Assembly: GCA_029287515.1 (NCBI GenBank)
Contig: JARFQZ010000288.1
Location: 1 to 16,584, forward strand
DNA from: Lysobacterales bacterium
GTDB lineage: Bacteria > Pseudomonadota > Gammaproteobacteria > Xanthomonadales > SZUA-36
DNA: 16,584 nucleotides
Reading direction: 5' to 3'
Shown here: positions 1 through 6,887 of the stretch, one piece after another
Layout: the number at the start of each line of letters is the position of its first letter
How positions within the stretch are numbered: position 1 is the stretch's first letter
Program-made: the position numbers and the translations under genes
Notes under the pieces: model-generated
The model's database searches: none
The model's input: the letters and a program-made list of their open reading frames with translations, nothing else
What the model was told of the DNA's origin: nothing

Positions 1-533
1 TCCTTGTCAACAATGCCGGAATCTTCAGCGTCGAAGATTTTTTTGAACTGGCGGACGATGAGTGGGAGCGGTACTACCAAACCAACGTGATGAGCCTGGT
101 GCGGCTCTGCCGCGCCCTGATGCCTGGCATGCTCGAGCGCAATCGTGGCAGCATCATCAATGTGTCCAGTGAGGCTGCAATAAAGCCGCTGCCACAGATG
201 ATTCACTACTCGATGACCAAGACCGCGATGTTGTCAATTTCCAGGGGGCTGGCGGAGTTGACGAAGGGCACGGCAGTCCGGGTTAACTCGTTGTTGCCGG
301 GCCCCACCTGGACTGGAGGGGTGGAGAGTTATTTCGAGGGGCTGGCGGAACAGGAAGGCAGGCCGCTGGAGGAAATCCTCAGTGGTTATTTCCAGGAGCA
401 TGAGCCGACTTCTCTTATCCAGCGCTTCGCACAGGTGAATGAAGTGGCCGACGCCGCTGTGTTCCTGGCGAAAAATGGTGCCGTGAACGGTAGTTCACTT
501 CGCGTCGAGGGCGGCATCATTCGTGCAATTTGA
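1..533 (+). CDS. Short-chain dehydrogenase/reductase (SDR), 5'-truncated by window start
   Basis: The frame is open from base 3 and ends at TGA 531-533, giving about 176 residues, the C-terminal two thirds of a classical SDR of about 250 aa. Visible SDR landmarks in order are LVNNAGIF (the NNAG motif), INVSSEA with the catalytic serine, YSMTK (catalytic YxxxK), and VRVNSLLPGPTWT (the 'N-x-x-x-PG' substrate/cofactor loop). It ends in VNGSSLRVEGGIIRAI, the usual SDR C-terminus. The N-terminal Rossmann TGxxxGIG motif lies outside the window. The family catalyses NAD(P)(H)-dependent oxidation or reduction of an alcohol/carbonyl substrate, and the substrate cannot be told here. A GTG at 87 could be mistaken for a start, but NNAG homology runs straight through it. 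The gene converges on the minus-strand homing endonuclease ORF, with 49 nt between them. Confidence 0.93.
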   Translation, partial: LVNNAGIFSVEDFFELADDEWERYYQTNVMSLVRLCRALMPGMLERNRGSIINVSSEAAIKPLPQMIHYSMTKTAMLSISRGLAELTKGTAVRVNSLLPGPTWTGGVESYFEGLAEQEGRPLEEILSGYFQEHEPTSLIQRFAQVNEVADAAVFLAKNGAVNGSSLRVEGGIIRAI

Positions 534-582
534 GCGAGGTGATCGATCTTGAATTTCTCCAAAGGTGTGTTGGGAATCCGGA

Positions 583-1038
583 CTAATTATTGGCTTTAAG
601 CGATAGTACTGCTTTTTCAAAATCAAGCTTTCTTGCCAGTAAATCCTTCGAGTATTTTCCATTTCGAGGGGTGAGGCTCAAGTAGTTAGCGACGATGAGT
701 TCGGCTCTTTTTCGCTTATAAGATTTTAAGAAAGGCAGTATCTGTTCCAGGATGCTGAGTGCCTGTCGGTTATATACGGCATATGCAAAACTGGGAGTGT
801 GATGAGGTTGGGAAACTTTCTTTGTCGTTATTTTACCCACGCCAGTTGCCGCTTTAACAAATTCCAGAAGTTGAATTTCCGTGCTACTGATAGACAGGCC
901 GAGTTGGCGATTTTCATTTTTGTGTTTGCGTACCAGGGAGACTGAACCTTCCCCATCAATCAGGCCTGCAATATATGCAGCATCCGATTTACTGAGGTCG
1001 TGGGTTTTTTTGTAGTTATTCAAAGGACAATATAACAA
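583..1038 (-). CDS. LAGLIDADG homing endonuclease, single-motif
   Basis: This 151-aa ORF has one LAGLIDADG motif, IAGLIDGEG at residues 23-31; D28 is the likely metal-binding acid. It is followed by a beta-rich stretch (GSVSLVRKH, LGLSISST), a helix LLEFVKAATGVGKI and the C-terminal NGKYSKDLLARK segment common in endonucleases of group I introns. Single-motif members (about 150-170 aa, I-CreI type) work as homodimers and make a double-strand break at a long target site to drive homing. The only start codon is TTG at 1038; there is no internal ATG. A GGGGA that could act as ribosome binding site lies in the arm of the hairpin at 1041-1064. The gene is visibly more AT-rich than its neighbours, which suggests transfer. 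It lies 31 nt downstream of the CCA end of ssrA, on the same strand, not within the ssrA intron. Family assignment is firm; the target site (presumably the uninterrupted ssrA T-loop) is inferred. Confidence 0.87.
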   Translation of the reverse strand: MLYCPLNNYKKTHDLSKSDAAYIAGLIDGEGSVSLVRKHKNENRQLGLSISSTEIQLLEFVKAATGVGKITTKKVSQPHHTPSFAYAVYNRQALSILEQILPFLKSYKRKRAELIVANYLSLTPRNGKYSKDLLARKLDFEKAVLSLKANN

Positions 1039-1040
1039 TG

Positions 1041-1064
1041 GTTCCCCGGCAAGTGCCGGGGAAC
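1041..1064 (-). terminator. Perfect hairpin after ssrA, probable terminator or processing stem
   Basis: The arms GTTCCCCGGC and GCCGGGGAAC pair perfectly (10 bp) around a 4-nt loop, 5 nt beyond the CCA end of ssrA. On the minus strand it is followed by CATTGTTATATTG, which is only moderately U-rich, so intrinsic termination may be leaky. The downstream arm carries GGGGA just before the TTG start of the endonuclease ORF, so the same hairpin could also hide that ribosome binding site. Confidence 0.6.
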
Positions 1065-1085
1065 GTATTGGTGGAGGCGGCGGGA

Positions 1086-1363
1086 CAGCTGGTCCCTATC
1101 TTTCGATAAGGGCTGGACTATACCTTCATCCATGTTTCAGGATGCGGGGCGTGTTATTCGCGGCAGTGTTGCCTTGAATCCTAGTTCCGGCTCCTCCCAA
1201 GTATTGCTTGAGATCAGCCAGTCTATGAGTCTCTACAGGGCAGGCCTGGAGTTAGCCTCCTTCCTACCCCTCGGTATTGCCTTAGCAGCTTCCGCTACCG
1301 TAGGTTTCACCGATGTGAGCCCCGTTTTCACTTTACCCTCTCGGGCAAAGGCGACCCAAATTG
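1086..1363 (-). mobile_element. Group I self-splicing intron in the ssrA T-loop
   Basis: The intron is 278 nt. The upstream exon ends in U and the intron ends in G, as group I introns require. P1 forms between exon CGAU and guide GUCG (intron nt 9-12), with the U·G wobble at the splice site. P2 is CUUUGCCC-GAGA-GGGUAAAG (plus 1331-1350). P4 is UCGGU/ACCGA. P5 ends in a GGAA loop (1285-1298). P6 is GGGUAGG/CCUGCCC. P7 pairs GACU (1228-1231) with AGUC (1116-1119) inside the classic S element GAAGGTATAGTCC (1115-1127). P8 is AGGAU/AUCCU. P9 (1094-1112) has a GAAA tetraloop just before the 3' splice site. P3 (GGCUC/GAGCC) is tentative. No ORF fits inside. Splicing activity is inferred from the fold and the clean exon junction. 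The core resembles Azoarcus-type bacterial introns, but the subgroup is not decided. Confidence 0.92.
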
Positions 1364-1584
1364 ATCGAACCCGCGTCCGCAAGTACTCCGCCCTTGGCTC
1401 TACATGCTTATCCGGTCTATTTATTTAATTGGTGGCTACCCGATCGGCAGGGAAAACCAGCAACGAGCCTGGATAAGTTTTAACGAATCCACACCAGGCG
1501 TGCTTCATCGCGATCCCATATAGGGTGACTCCCGTTATCCGGTCGTATGGGCACGAAGCCGGGCGGAAGGCTTTACACAGGTTT

Positions 1585-1617
1585 TTAAGCTGCTAAAGCG
1601 TAGTTGTCGTCGTTGGC
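1585..1617 (-). CDS. tmRNA proteolysis-tag reading frame (ANDDNYALAA)
   Basis: The resume codon GCC at 1615-1617 starts the frame A-N-D-D-N-Y-A-L-A-A, closed by TAA at 1585-1587. It differs from the E. coli tag ANDENYALAA only by E to D at position 4. The terminal ALAA is the degron read by ClpXP/ClpAP. The upstream segment TTTTAGTT is the usual resume-codon context bound by SmpB. This frame lies wholly in exon 1, so the intron does not touch the mRNA-like part. Confidence 0.94.
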   Translation of the reverse strand, partial: ANDDNYALAA

Positions 1618-1718
1618 AACTAAAAGTTTGCAATCAGTTTAACGAGTTGTTTGCTGCTCGGCATGCACCTCAGGTTTCATCACCCACGTCGAAGCCAGGT
1701 CGCCCCCGAAGTTCGCGC

Positions 1719-1724
1719 ATTGTA
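1719..1724 (-). promoter_or_regulatory. Likely -10 element of the ssrA promoter
   Basis: TACAAT on the minus strand lies 11 nt before the mature tmRNA 5' end, a suitable place for a sigma-70 -10 box with a short 5' leader to be trimmed. No convincing -35 box is seen at 16-18 nt upstream. The rest of 1708-1904 between ssrA and the divergent POR operon holds only a small dyad (ACCGG/CCGGT, about 1804-1819) and presumably the promoters of both units. Confidence 0.5.
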
Positions 1725-1904
1725 CCCTTTTTGAACGCGAAAAACAGCGTCAGTTCCATTCTGATTCGCTAATTTGGGAAGTCATGACCAACATCATGGG
1801 AAACACCGGTTTTGCCCGGTAAGCTTCTGTTATCCGGTTGATTCTAAAGTGCATTGTTCAATGTGAGACCGGGTTGAAAAACAACACGATCAGGACAGAG
1901 CCAG

Positions 1905-4118
1905 ATGATTGAGATCAGGATTCACGGACGAGGCGGGCAGGGCGGCGTTACCCTCGCCAAGCTTCTCGCAGCTTCAGAGCACAGGGAAGGAAAATCGGTT
2001 CAGGCATTCGGCGTGTATGCCGCGGAACGTTCCGGAGCCCCGGTGCATGCCTACCTGCGCCTGGACGAGGAGCCCATCCATAATCCCAACCAGATTTACG
2101 AACCGGATCACCTGATCGTGCTCGACCCGACCCTGATTTCGCCCGCGATTCTATCCGGCCTGAAGCCGGGTGGATGGATTTTGATGAACTGCGAAAAACC
2201 TCCCGAACACTACGCTGGCCAGGAACGAACGGCCAGGTTCCGGATTGCCACCGTGGATGCCACCAGCATTGCAGTGAAGCATGGTCTGGGTTCAAGGACG
2301 GTTCCGATCGTCAACACAGCCCTGGCGGGTGCGGCGGCTAAACTACTGGGCATGAACCTGCAGTCGGTGCTGGAAGCGTTCGGCGATTTCGGTTTTCACA
2401 GCGGTAATGAAAAGGCAGCGGCGGAAGCCTGGGAGGCTGTCCGCATTCAGCGTGATGAACCGCAGCCCGGTGAGTTTCACAGGCAGGAAATTTCGAAGGC
2501 GAGGGGGCCCTCCATGCTGGAAGACAACGAAGGAGCCTTCCCGCCAATCCATACAGGCCAATGGGCCAATCAGCAACCTGTCTGGGAAAACTCGACGCCT
2601 CCCTGTAATTTCATTTGCCCGGCAGGCAATGACGTGCAGGGCTTCCTGGCGGCTTTGACCGAGGAAGACGTTGACGGTGCATTGGAAATCCTGCTGCGCA
2701 CTTCGCCGCTGCCATCCGTATGCGGGCGTGTCTGCCCCGGTTTCTGCATGTCGCAGTGCAACCGTGCAGAACTCGAGGGTCCCGTCAATGTACGCGGCCT
2801 GGAACGTTATGCCGGCGATCATGGCGAAGTAAGTGTCACCGTAAAGGATCAAAGGCCGGAAAAAGTGGCTGTCATCGGGGCGGGTCCCGCCGGTCTGTCC
2901 GGAGCCTGGCAACTGGCCCGTCTGGGTTACAAGGTCACGATTTTCGAGGCGGGTTCCGAATTGGGTGGACTGATGAGGACTGGCATTCCCACCTATCGTC
3001 TGCCGAGGAAGGCGCTGGACCGGGATATTGAGCGGATCATGGACCTGGGCGTTCAGGTCCGTTTCAACAGCCGTATCGACCATGACGGCCTGGACCGGTT
3101 GGCGCACGAATATGACGCTGTACTGGCCGCGACCGGGCTTCAGCGGCTGACATCCATTGACCTGGGCCTCGACCTGGGTACCGGCATGGGCAGGGTGATG
3201 CAGGGCATCGAATTCCTCGATCTGGCCAGGGACCATTCTGTAGATGTGGCGGGCGAAGACATCGTGGTGGTCGGTGGTGGTAACACGGCCGTTGACGCCG
3301 CCCGAAGCGCCTTCCGCCTGGGTGCCAACGATGTCAGGATCATTTACCGGCGAACCCGTGAAGAAATGCCTGCGATTGCCGAAGAAGTCGACGACGCAAT
3401 TGACGAAGGCATCACGATAGATTTCCTTTGCGCGCCGGTGAGGATATCCACGGACAATGAAAGACGGCAACTGACCTGCCTGCGGATGGAACTGGGCGAA
3501 CCGGATGAGAGCGGAAGGCGCAGACCCGTTGCGATTCCCGGTTCGGAGTTCGATCTGCCCTGCGACCGGGTGGTTCTCGCGGTTGGCCAGGCGGCTGACC
3601 TGTCATTACTGCCCGAGGGCGCACAACTCTCCGGTCAGCACCCGATCGAGCAGGAGGGTGAGGCTCCCGTGTACCCCGCGGGTGACCTGTTGACCAATGA
3701 AGGCACGGTCACTGCCGCCATTGGCTGTGGCAGGGACATGGCCCTGTTATTGCACGAGCGGTTCAGTGGCGAGCGTTTGTATACCGATCCGCCGGCGGCA
3801 GAAACCGTTGTGCGGGCCGATCAGATTCGCATGCAGCATTTCGTTCTGCATCACCGACATGAAGGCAATGTACTGCCTTTCGACCAGCGTCAAGCTTCCT
3901 TCGACGAGGTCAGGCAGGGTCTTGAAGATGTCGAAGAAGCCAGGCGTTGCCTCAGTTGCGGGGTGTGCAACACCTGTGACCGCTGTGTCACGTACTGCCC
4001 GGACGGGGTGCTCAAGCGCGTCGGCAGGGATATCGTGTTTGATTACGACTATTGCAAGGGCTGCGGGGTCTGTGTCAGCGAATGTTCGCGGGCCGTTATC
4101 TACATGAAAGCCGGTTAG
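1905..4118 (+). CDS. 2-oxoacid:ferredoxin oxidoreductase gamma subunit fused to GltD-like FAD oxidoreductase and 2x[4Fe-4S] ferredoxin domain
   Basis: This 737-aa three-part fusion has the following domains. Residues 1-185 are a POR gamma domain (IRIHGRGGQGGVTLAKLLA, then GVYAAERSGAPVHAYLR). Residues ~225-635 resemble the glutamate synthase small subunit/NADPH oxidoreductase family, with N-terminal Fe-S cysteines C234, C238, C273, C277, C281 and C285, an FAD Rossmann motif GAGPAG at 325-330, an NAD(P) motif VVVGGGNTAVDAAR near 457 and the FAD-closing VYPAGDLLTNEG at 589-600. Residues 680-737 are a delta/ferredoxin module with clusters C688/C691/C694/C698 and C717/C720/C723/C727, plus extra C682 and C685. 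Inferred role: relay electrons between the PorB cluster and NAD(P)H or ferredoxin. The ATG at 1905 is preceded by AGGA at a long spacing; the N-terminus matches POR gamma directly. It is first in an operon with the alpha and beta genes. The 2-oxoacid (pyruvate or another) is not determined. Confidence 0.92.
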   Translation: MIEIRIHGRGGQGGVTLAKLLAASEHREGKSVQAFGVYAAERSGAPVHAYLRLDEEPIHNPNQIYEPDHLIVLDPTLISPAILSGLKPGGWILMNCEKPPEHYAGQERTARFRIATVDATSIAVKHGLGSRTVPIVNTALAGAAAKLLGMNLQSVLEAFGDFGFHSGNEKAAAEAWEAVRIQRDEPQPGEFHRQEISKARGPSMLEDNEGAFPPIHTGQWANQQPVWENSTPPCNFICPAGNDVQGFLAALTEEDVDGALEILLRTSPLPSVCGRVCPGFCMSQCNRAELEGPVNVRGLERYAGDHGEVSVTVKDQRPEKVAVIGAGPAGLSGAWQLARLGYKVTIFEAGSELGGLMRTGIPTYRLPRKALDRDIERIMDLGVQVRFNSRIDHDGLDRLAHEYDAVLAATGLQRLTSIDLGLDLGTGMGRVMQGIEFLDLARDHSVDVAGEDIVVVGGGNTAVDAARSAFRLGANDVRIIYRRTREEMPAIAEEVDDAIDEGITIDFLCAPVRISTDNERRQLTCLRMELGEPDESGRRRPVAIPGSEFDLPCDRVVLAVGQAADLSLLPEGAQLSGQHPIEQEGEAPVYPAGDLLTNEGTVTAAIGCGRDMALLLHERFSGERLYTDPPAAETVVRADQIRMQHFVLHHRHEGNVLPFDQRQASFDEVRQGLEDVEEARRCLSCGVCNTCDRCVTYCPDGVLKRVGRDIVFDYDYCKGCGVCVSECSRAVIYMKAG

Positions 4119-4127
4119 GAGAACAAG

Positions 4128-5300
4128 ATGAACATGCAACTGGTGACAGGCAATCACGCGGCGGGGCACTCGATGAGTCTGGCCGCAGAGGCCAACCGCA
4201 ATGCCCGCGGTAGTGTTTGCGGCATCTATCCCATTACGCCACAGACCGAAATCGTCGAGTTCGTCGCGCGTTATCCTTTTTCGAAAGGCAAGGTGATACC
4301 GGTGGAAAGTGAGCACAGCGCCATGGGCGTGTGCATCGGTGCGTCGCTGAACGGTGCGCGCAGTTTCACCGCAAGTTCATCGAATGGACTGGCGTACATG
4401 ACCGAAAACATCGTAGTGGCGGCTTTTTACCGCTTGCCGATCGTGATGGCGGCGGTTAACCGCACCCTCGGCCCGCCCTGGAACATCTGGGCAGACCAGG
4501 GTGACTCGCTGATGTTCCGTGACTTTGCGTGGATTCAGCTTTACTGCGACACCAACCAGGACGTCGCTGACACGACCTTGCTGGCGTTCCGGCTGGCTGA
4601 AGACAAGCGGGTCATGCTGCCGGTGATGGTGTGCATGGATGCATTCATCGTATCGCACACCTCGATGGAAATAGAGTTGGCGACACAGGACCAGGTGGAC
4701 CGCTTCCTCCCGGATTGCAAAGTTCCTCACCGGATCGATCCATCGCACCCGGTGACAGTGGGGGGCATGACAGTCCCACAGGATACGCTGACTCATCGAA
4801 TTGAACTCGATGAGGCCATGCGGCAAGTCCCTGCCGTTCTCGAAGAACACCGTGCCCGTTTCAAAGAAATTTTTGGCCGCGAAGTCAGTGGAGCCCTGAC
4901 GGTTTACCGAACGGAAGATGCGGATCGCATATTCATCGCCTCCGGGACCATATCCATTTCGCTGCGGGACATCGTGGATGAATGGCGGGAAAAGGGCGAA
5001 AAAGTGGGCATGATCAAGGTCAAGCAGTTCCGGCCGTTTCCCTGTGAGCAACTGGTGGAACTGTGTCGTGGTGCAAGCAGGATCGGTGTGCTGGACCGTA
5101 ACTACTCGGCCGGCACCGGCGGCATTTTCTGGCAGGAAGTCAAGTCCTGCATGCAGGGGCAGGGAGAGCAGATGATCCAGGGTTACCTGCTGGGGGTCGG
5201 GGGCGGTGATGTCGTGCCCGAGACGATTCGCGAAGTGGTTGACGACCTGGGCAATAGAAACGCCGTTGCATCGCCCATCTGGAAAGGAATAGAACAATGA
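4128..5300 (+). CDS. 2-oxoacid:ferredoxin oxidoreductase alpha subunit
   Basis: This 390-aa protein is of the PorA type. Together with the beta subunit it forms the thiamine-diphosphate enzyme that oxidatively decarboxylates a 2-oxoacid with CoA, passing electrons to ferredoxin (reversible in CO2-fixing routes). The N-terminus shows GNHAAGHSMSLA and GIYPITPQTEIVEFVA, the YPITP motif of the family pyrimidine-binding domain. VIPVESEHSAMGVCIGASLNGARSFTASSSNGLAYM follows as expected, and PFPCEQLVELC with VLDRNYSAG lies in the C-terminal domain. The length is normal for separate alpha chains (about 390-400 aa). A strong AGGAG sits 7 nt before the ATG, only 9 nt after the stop of the fused gamma gene. 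Its stop overlaps the next start by 4 nt (ATGA), which implies translational coupling. Pyruvate is the commonest substrate, but 2-oxoglutarate or others are not excluded. Confidence 0.93.
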   Translation: MNMQLVTGNHAAGHSMSLAAEANRNARGSVCGIYPITPQTEIVEFVARYPFSKGKVIPVESEHSAMGVCIGASLNGARSFTASSSNGLAYMTENIVVAAFYRLPIVMAAVNRTLGPPWNIWADQGDSLMFRDFAWIQLYCDTNQDVADTTLLAFRLAEDKRVMLPVMVCMDAFIVSHTSMEIELATQDQVDRFLPDCKVPHRIDPSHPVTVGGMTVPQDTLTHRIELDEAMRQVPAVLEEHRARFKEIFGREVSGALTVYRTEDADRIFIASGTISISLRDIVDEWREKGEKVGMIKVKQFRPFPCEQLVELCRGASRIGVLDRNYSAGTGGIFWQEVKSCMQGQGEQMIQGYLLGVGGGDVVPETIREVVDDLGNRNAVASPIWKGIEQ

Positions 5301-6193
5301 ACGCAGCCAACCCGGAATACATGAGCCCCGATTGCCTGTTACGGCCGGGTAACACGAACTGTGGTGGCTGCGGAATGAGCACCGGGCTGACCATGCTGGG
5401 CAGGGCACTTGCCAGTGAGCGCTATTCAATGGTTATTCCAGCCTGTTGCGGCATCGTGGCGGCAGGCGCGTTCCCCACGACTGCATACAATGTGCCGGTG
5501 ATCGCATCGACTTTTGCGTCATCCCCGGCCGTTGCCAGTGGCGTGGCGGCGGTCAATGAACTGAATCCCGGCAAGGATCACAGGCCCAATCACGTGATCT
5601 GCTGGGCCGGCGACGGCGGGACATACGATATCGGGATGGCAACGCTTTCAGCTGCTGCCGAACGGAACGAGGACCTGATCTATATTTGCTACGACAACGA
5701 AATCTATGGCAACACGGGCGGTCAGCGCAGTTCAGCCACCCCGGCCACGGCCAGGACCACAACGACACCCGGTGGCAAGGGCGAAACGAAAAAGGAGATC
5801 ATCCAGATCCTGGCGGCTCATCACATCCCCTACGCGGCGACCCTGTCGATTGCCCACCCGGAGGATTTTCAGGCCAAGATCCAGAAGGCGATTGGTATTA
5901 AAGGATTCCGGTTTTTCCTGATTCACGCTCCTTGCCCGACGGGTTGGAAAACCGAACCGGCCGAATCCGTAGAACTGGTCAGGCTCGCTGTCCGCAGCGG
6001 CGTATTCCCGCTCTATGAAGTGTTCAATGGCGTGGACTACCGGATCAACGTCGAGCCCGACGGAACGGATCCTGCGGTCTACTACGCAAAACAGAAACGC
6101 TTCAGCGGACAGGAAATCAACCTCGAACGCGTGAAAACCTCGTTGAAGAGAAAAAACCGCAGGCTGCGGGAGTTGGCTTCCCTGAGCCGGTAA
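5297..6193 (+). CDS. 2-oxoacid:ferredoxin oxidoreductase beta subunit (TPP-binding)
   Basis: This 298-aa PorB-type protein carries the thiamine-diphosphate and one [4Fe-4S] site. The TPP motif is GDGGTYDIG at 105-113, followed by RNEDLIYICYDNEIYGNTGGQRS (123-145), the usual metal/TPP-binding Asn region. The cluster cysteines C22, C25, C50 and C213 (in HAPCPTGW) match the four of the family. The N-terminus CLLRPGNTNCGGCG is typical. The start ATG overlaps the alpha stop (ATGA), so the two are likely made in equal amounts. It is the last gene of the operon and ends 4 nt before the convergent secreted-protein gene. The short basic C-terminal tail (KTSLKRKNRRLRELASLSR) has no assigned role. Confidence 0.94.
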   Translation: MNAANPEYMSPDCLLRPGNTNCGGCGMSTGLTMLGRALASERYSMVIPACCGIVAAGAFPTTAYNVPVIASTFASSPAVASGVAAVNELNPGKDHRPNHVICWAGDGGTYDIGMATLSAAAERNEDLIYICYDNEIYGNTGGQRSSATPATARTTTTPGGKGETKKEIIQILAAHHIPYAATLSIAHPEDFQAKIQKAIGIKGFRFFLIHAPCPTGWKTEPAESVELVRLAVRSGVFPLYEVFNGVDYRINVEPDGTDPAVYYAKQKRFSGQEINLERVKTSLKRKNRRLRELASLSR

Positions 6194-6197
6194 GGGG

Positions 6198-6887
6198 TTA
6201 GTTCTTTACCAGGTCACCTGACCACACGGTGCAGCGATCCGGGTCGATGGCGGCCATTTCCTCCCTCAGTTGGGTGTCCTTGAGAGAAAAAGCCTGTATC
6301 TGCTCCCCGCTGGACTCACGAAGCTGTTTGGCGCACTCTTCCCGTGCGGCTTTATCCCAGCCTGAACCCGGGCATTCATCCGCAATTCGCCCTGCGAGAG
6401 CCTTTTCCGCTTTCTCCCAGGCCTTTTCGTTTGCCCTGATAGCTGCTCTCAGATCACTTTTCTGCGATTCGCACTGCCGGGCCACGCACTCCGCTTTTGC
6501 TGCTGAATCCACCGCGTAACCGATGCTTACATAGAATTCTTCGAAACGCTGTCGGAAAGTTGCCGGTGTTTCGTCCTTTTGGGTCTGGAGATTCACCCGG
6601 GACTTCTTTTCGGGTTCGACATAGCCCGCAGGGGTCAGTGTCTCCCAGACCTTGTAGGTATCAGGGTCCAGCCTTTCGATGCACATGGACCAGTTAACGG
6701 CCCCCGGGCAATTATTCTTCAGGACAATATCGTATTCCCTGAACTGGTTGGACAGGTGACTCTTGGGCCAGACCTTGTAGCTCATGCAGGAGAAATCGAT
6801 TTCTGCCGCGTGCATGGCGCTCATCGGTGCGAGTGACAGCAGCGCAGCCAGACCAGCGGCTACGGCTATTTTTGTAAGTATCAGCAT
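6198..6887 (-). CDS. Unrecognised secreted/periplasmic protein with eight cysteines
   Basis: I do not recognise a family for this 229-aa protein. It has a clear Sec signal peptide: K6, hydrophobic core IAVAAGLAALLSLAPMSAM, probable cleavage after AHAA-type sequence at residue 28. The mature part holds eight cysteines (34, 60, 69, 134, 139, 172, 185, 219), an even number consistent with periplasmic disulfides. Residues ~130-215 are charged and helical-looking (SQKSDLRAAIRANEKAWEKAEKAL), possibly coiled-coil. The first half (YDIVLKNNCPGAVNWSMCIERL) looks beta-rich. The ATG at 6887 has GGAG about 8 nt upstream, and both lie inside a strong dyad (6886-6914). It follows gph on the same strand by 36 nt and may be the last gene of that unit; a link to carbon metabolism is not evident. 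Confidence 0.8.
   Translation of the reverse strand: MLILTKIAVAAGLAALLSLAPMSAMHAAEIDFSCMSYKVWPKSHLSNQFREYDIVLKNNCPGAVNWSMCIERLDPDTYKVWETLTPAGYVEPEKKSRVNLQTQKDETPATFRQRFEEFYVSIGYAVDSAAKAECVARQCESQKSDLRAAIRANEKAWEKAEKALAGRIADECPGSGWDKAAREECAKQLRESSGEQIQAFSLKDTQLREEMAAIDPDRCTVWSGDLVKN

Larger units (their letters stand above)
1069..1707 (-). ncRNA. ssrA: tmRNA (ssrA), interrupted by a group I intron in the T-loop
   Basis: Transfer-messenger RNA rescues ribosomes stalled on broken mRNA: it is charged with alanine, enters the A site with SmpB, and then serves as mRNA for a degradation tag. The 5' end GGGGGCGACCTGGCTTCGAC (from 1707) pairs with the 3' CGCCTCC-ACCA (ending 1069) as a 7-bp acceptor stem with G3·U70, the alanine identity pair. 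The tag reading frame is at 1585-1617. Exon 1 (1364-1707, 344 nt) ends GCGGGTTCGAT and exon 2 (1069-1085, 17 nt) is TCCCGCCGCCTCCACCA. Joined, they restore a T-arm GCGGG-TTCGATT-CCCGC. The spliced length is 361 nt, close to the 363 nt of E. coli tmRNA. The CCA is encoded. The 278-nt intron at 1086-1363 must be removed before the T-arm and acceptor stem can form normally. Identity is very secure. Confidence 0.96.

Noticed and set aside
1..1069. Genomic island at the ssrA 3' end, a common integration site
   Set aside because: I looked for a second copy of the ssrA 3' end (CCGCCTCCACCA) or an integrase gene on either side and saw neither; only the endonuclease ORF is present.
1132..1428. 98-codon plus-strand ORF over the intron and tmRNA 3' region
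   Set aside because: It lies antisense to the ssrA intron and exon 1, has no RBS or family likeness, and the underlying sequence is fully explained by structured RNA.
2343..3470. Long minus-strand open frame (375 codons) opposite the fused POR gene
   Set aside because: It is a shadow of a GC-rich coding strand; no protein family features, while the plus strand encodes intact motifs throughout. The same holds for the long minus frame at 4377-5429 and plus frame at 8488-9393.
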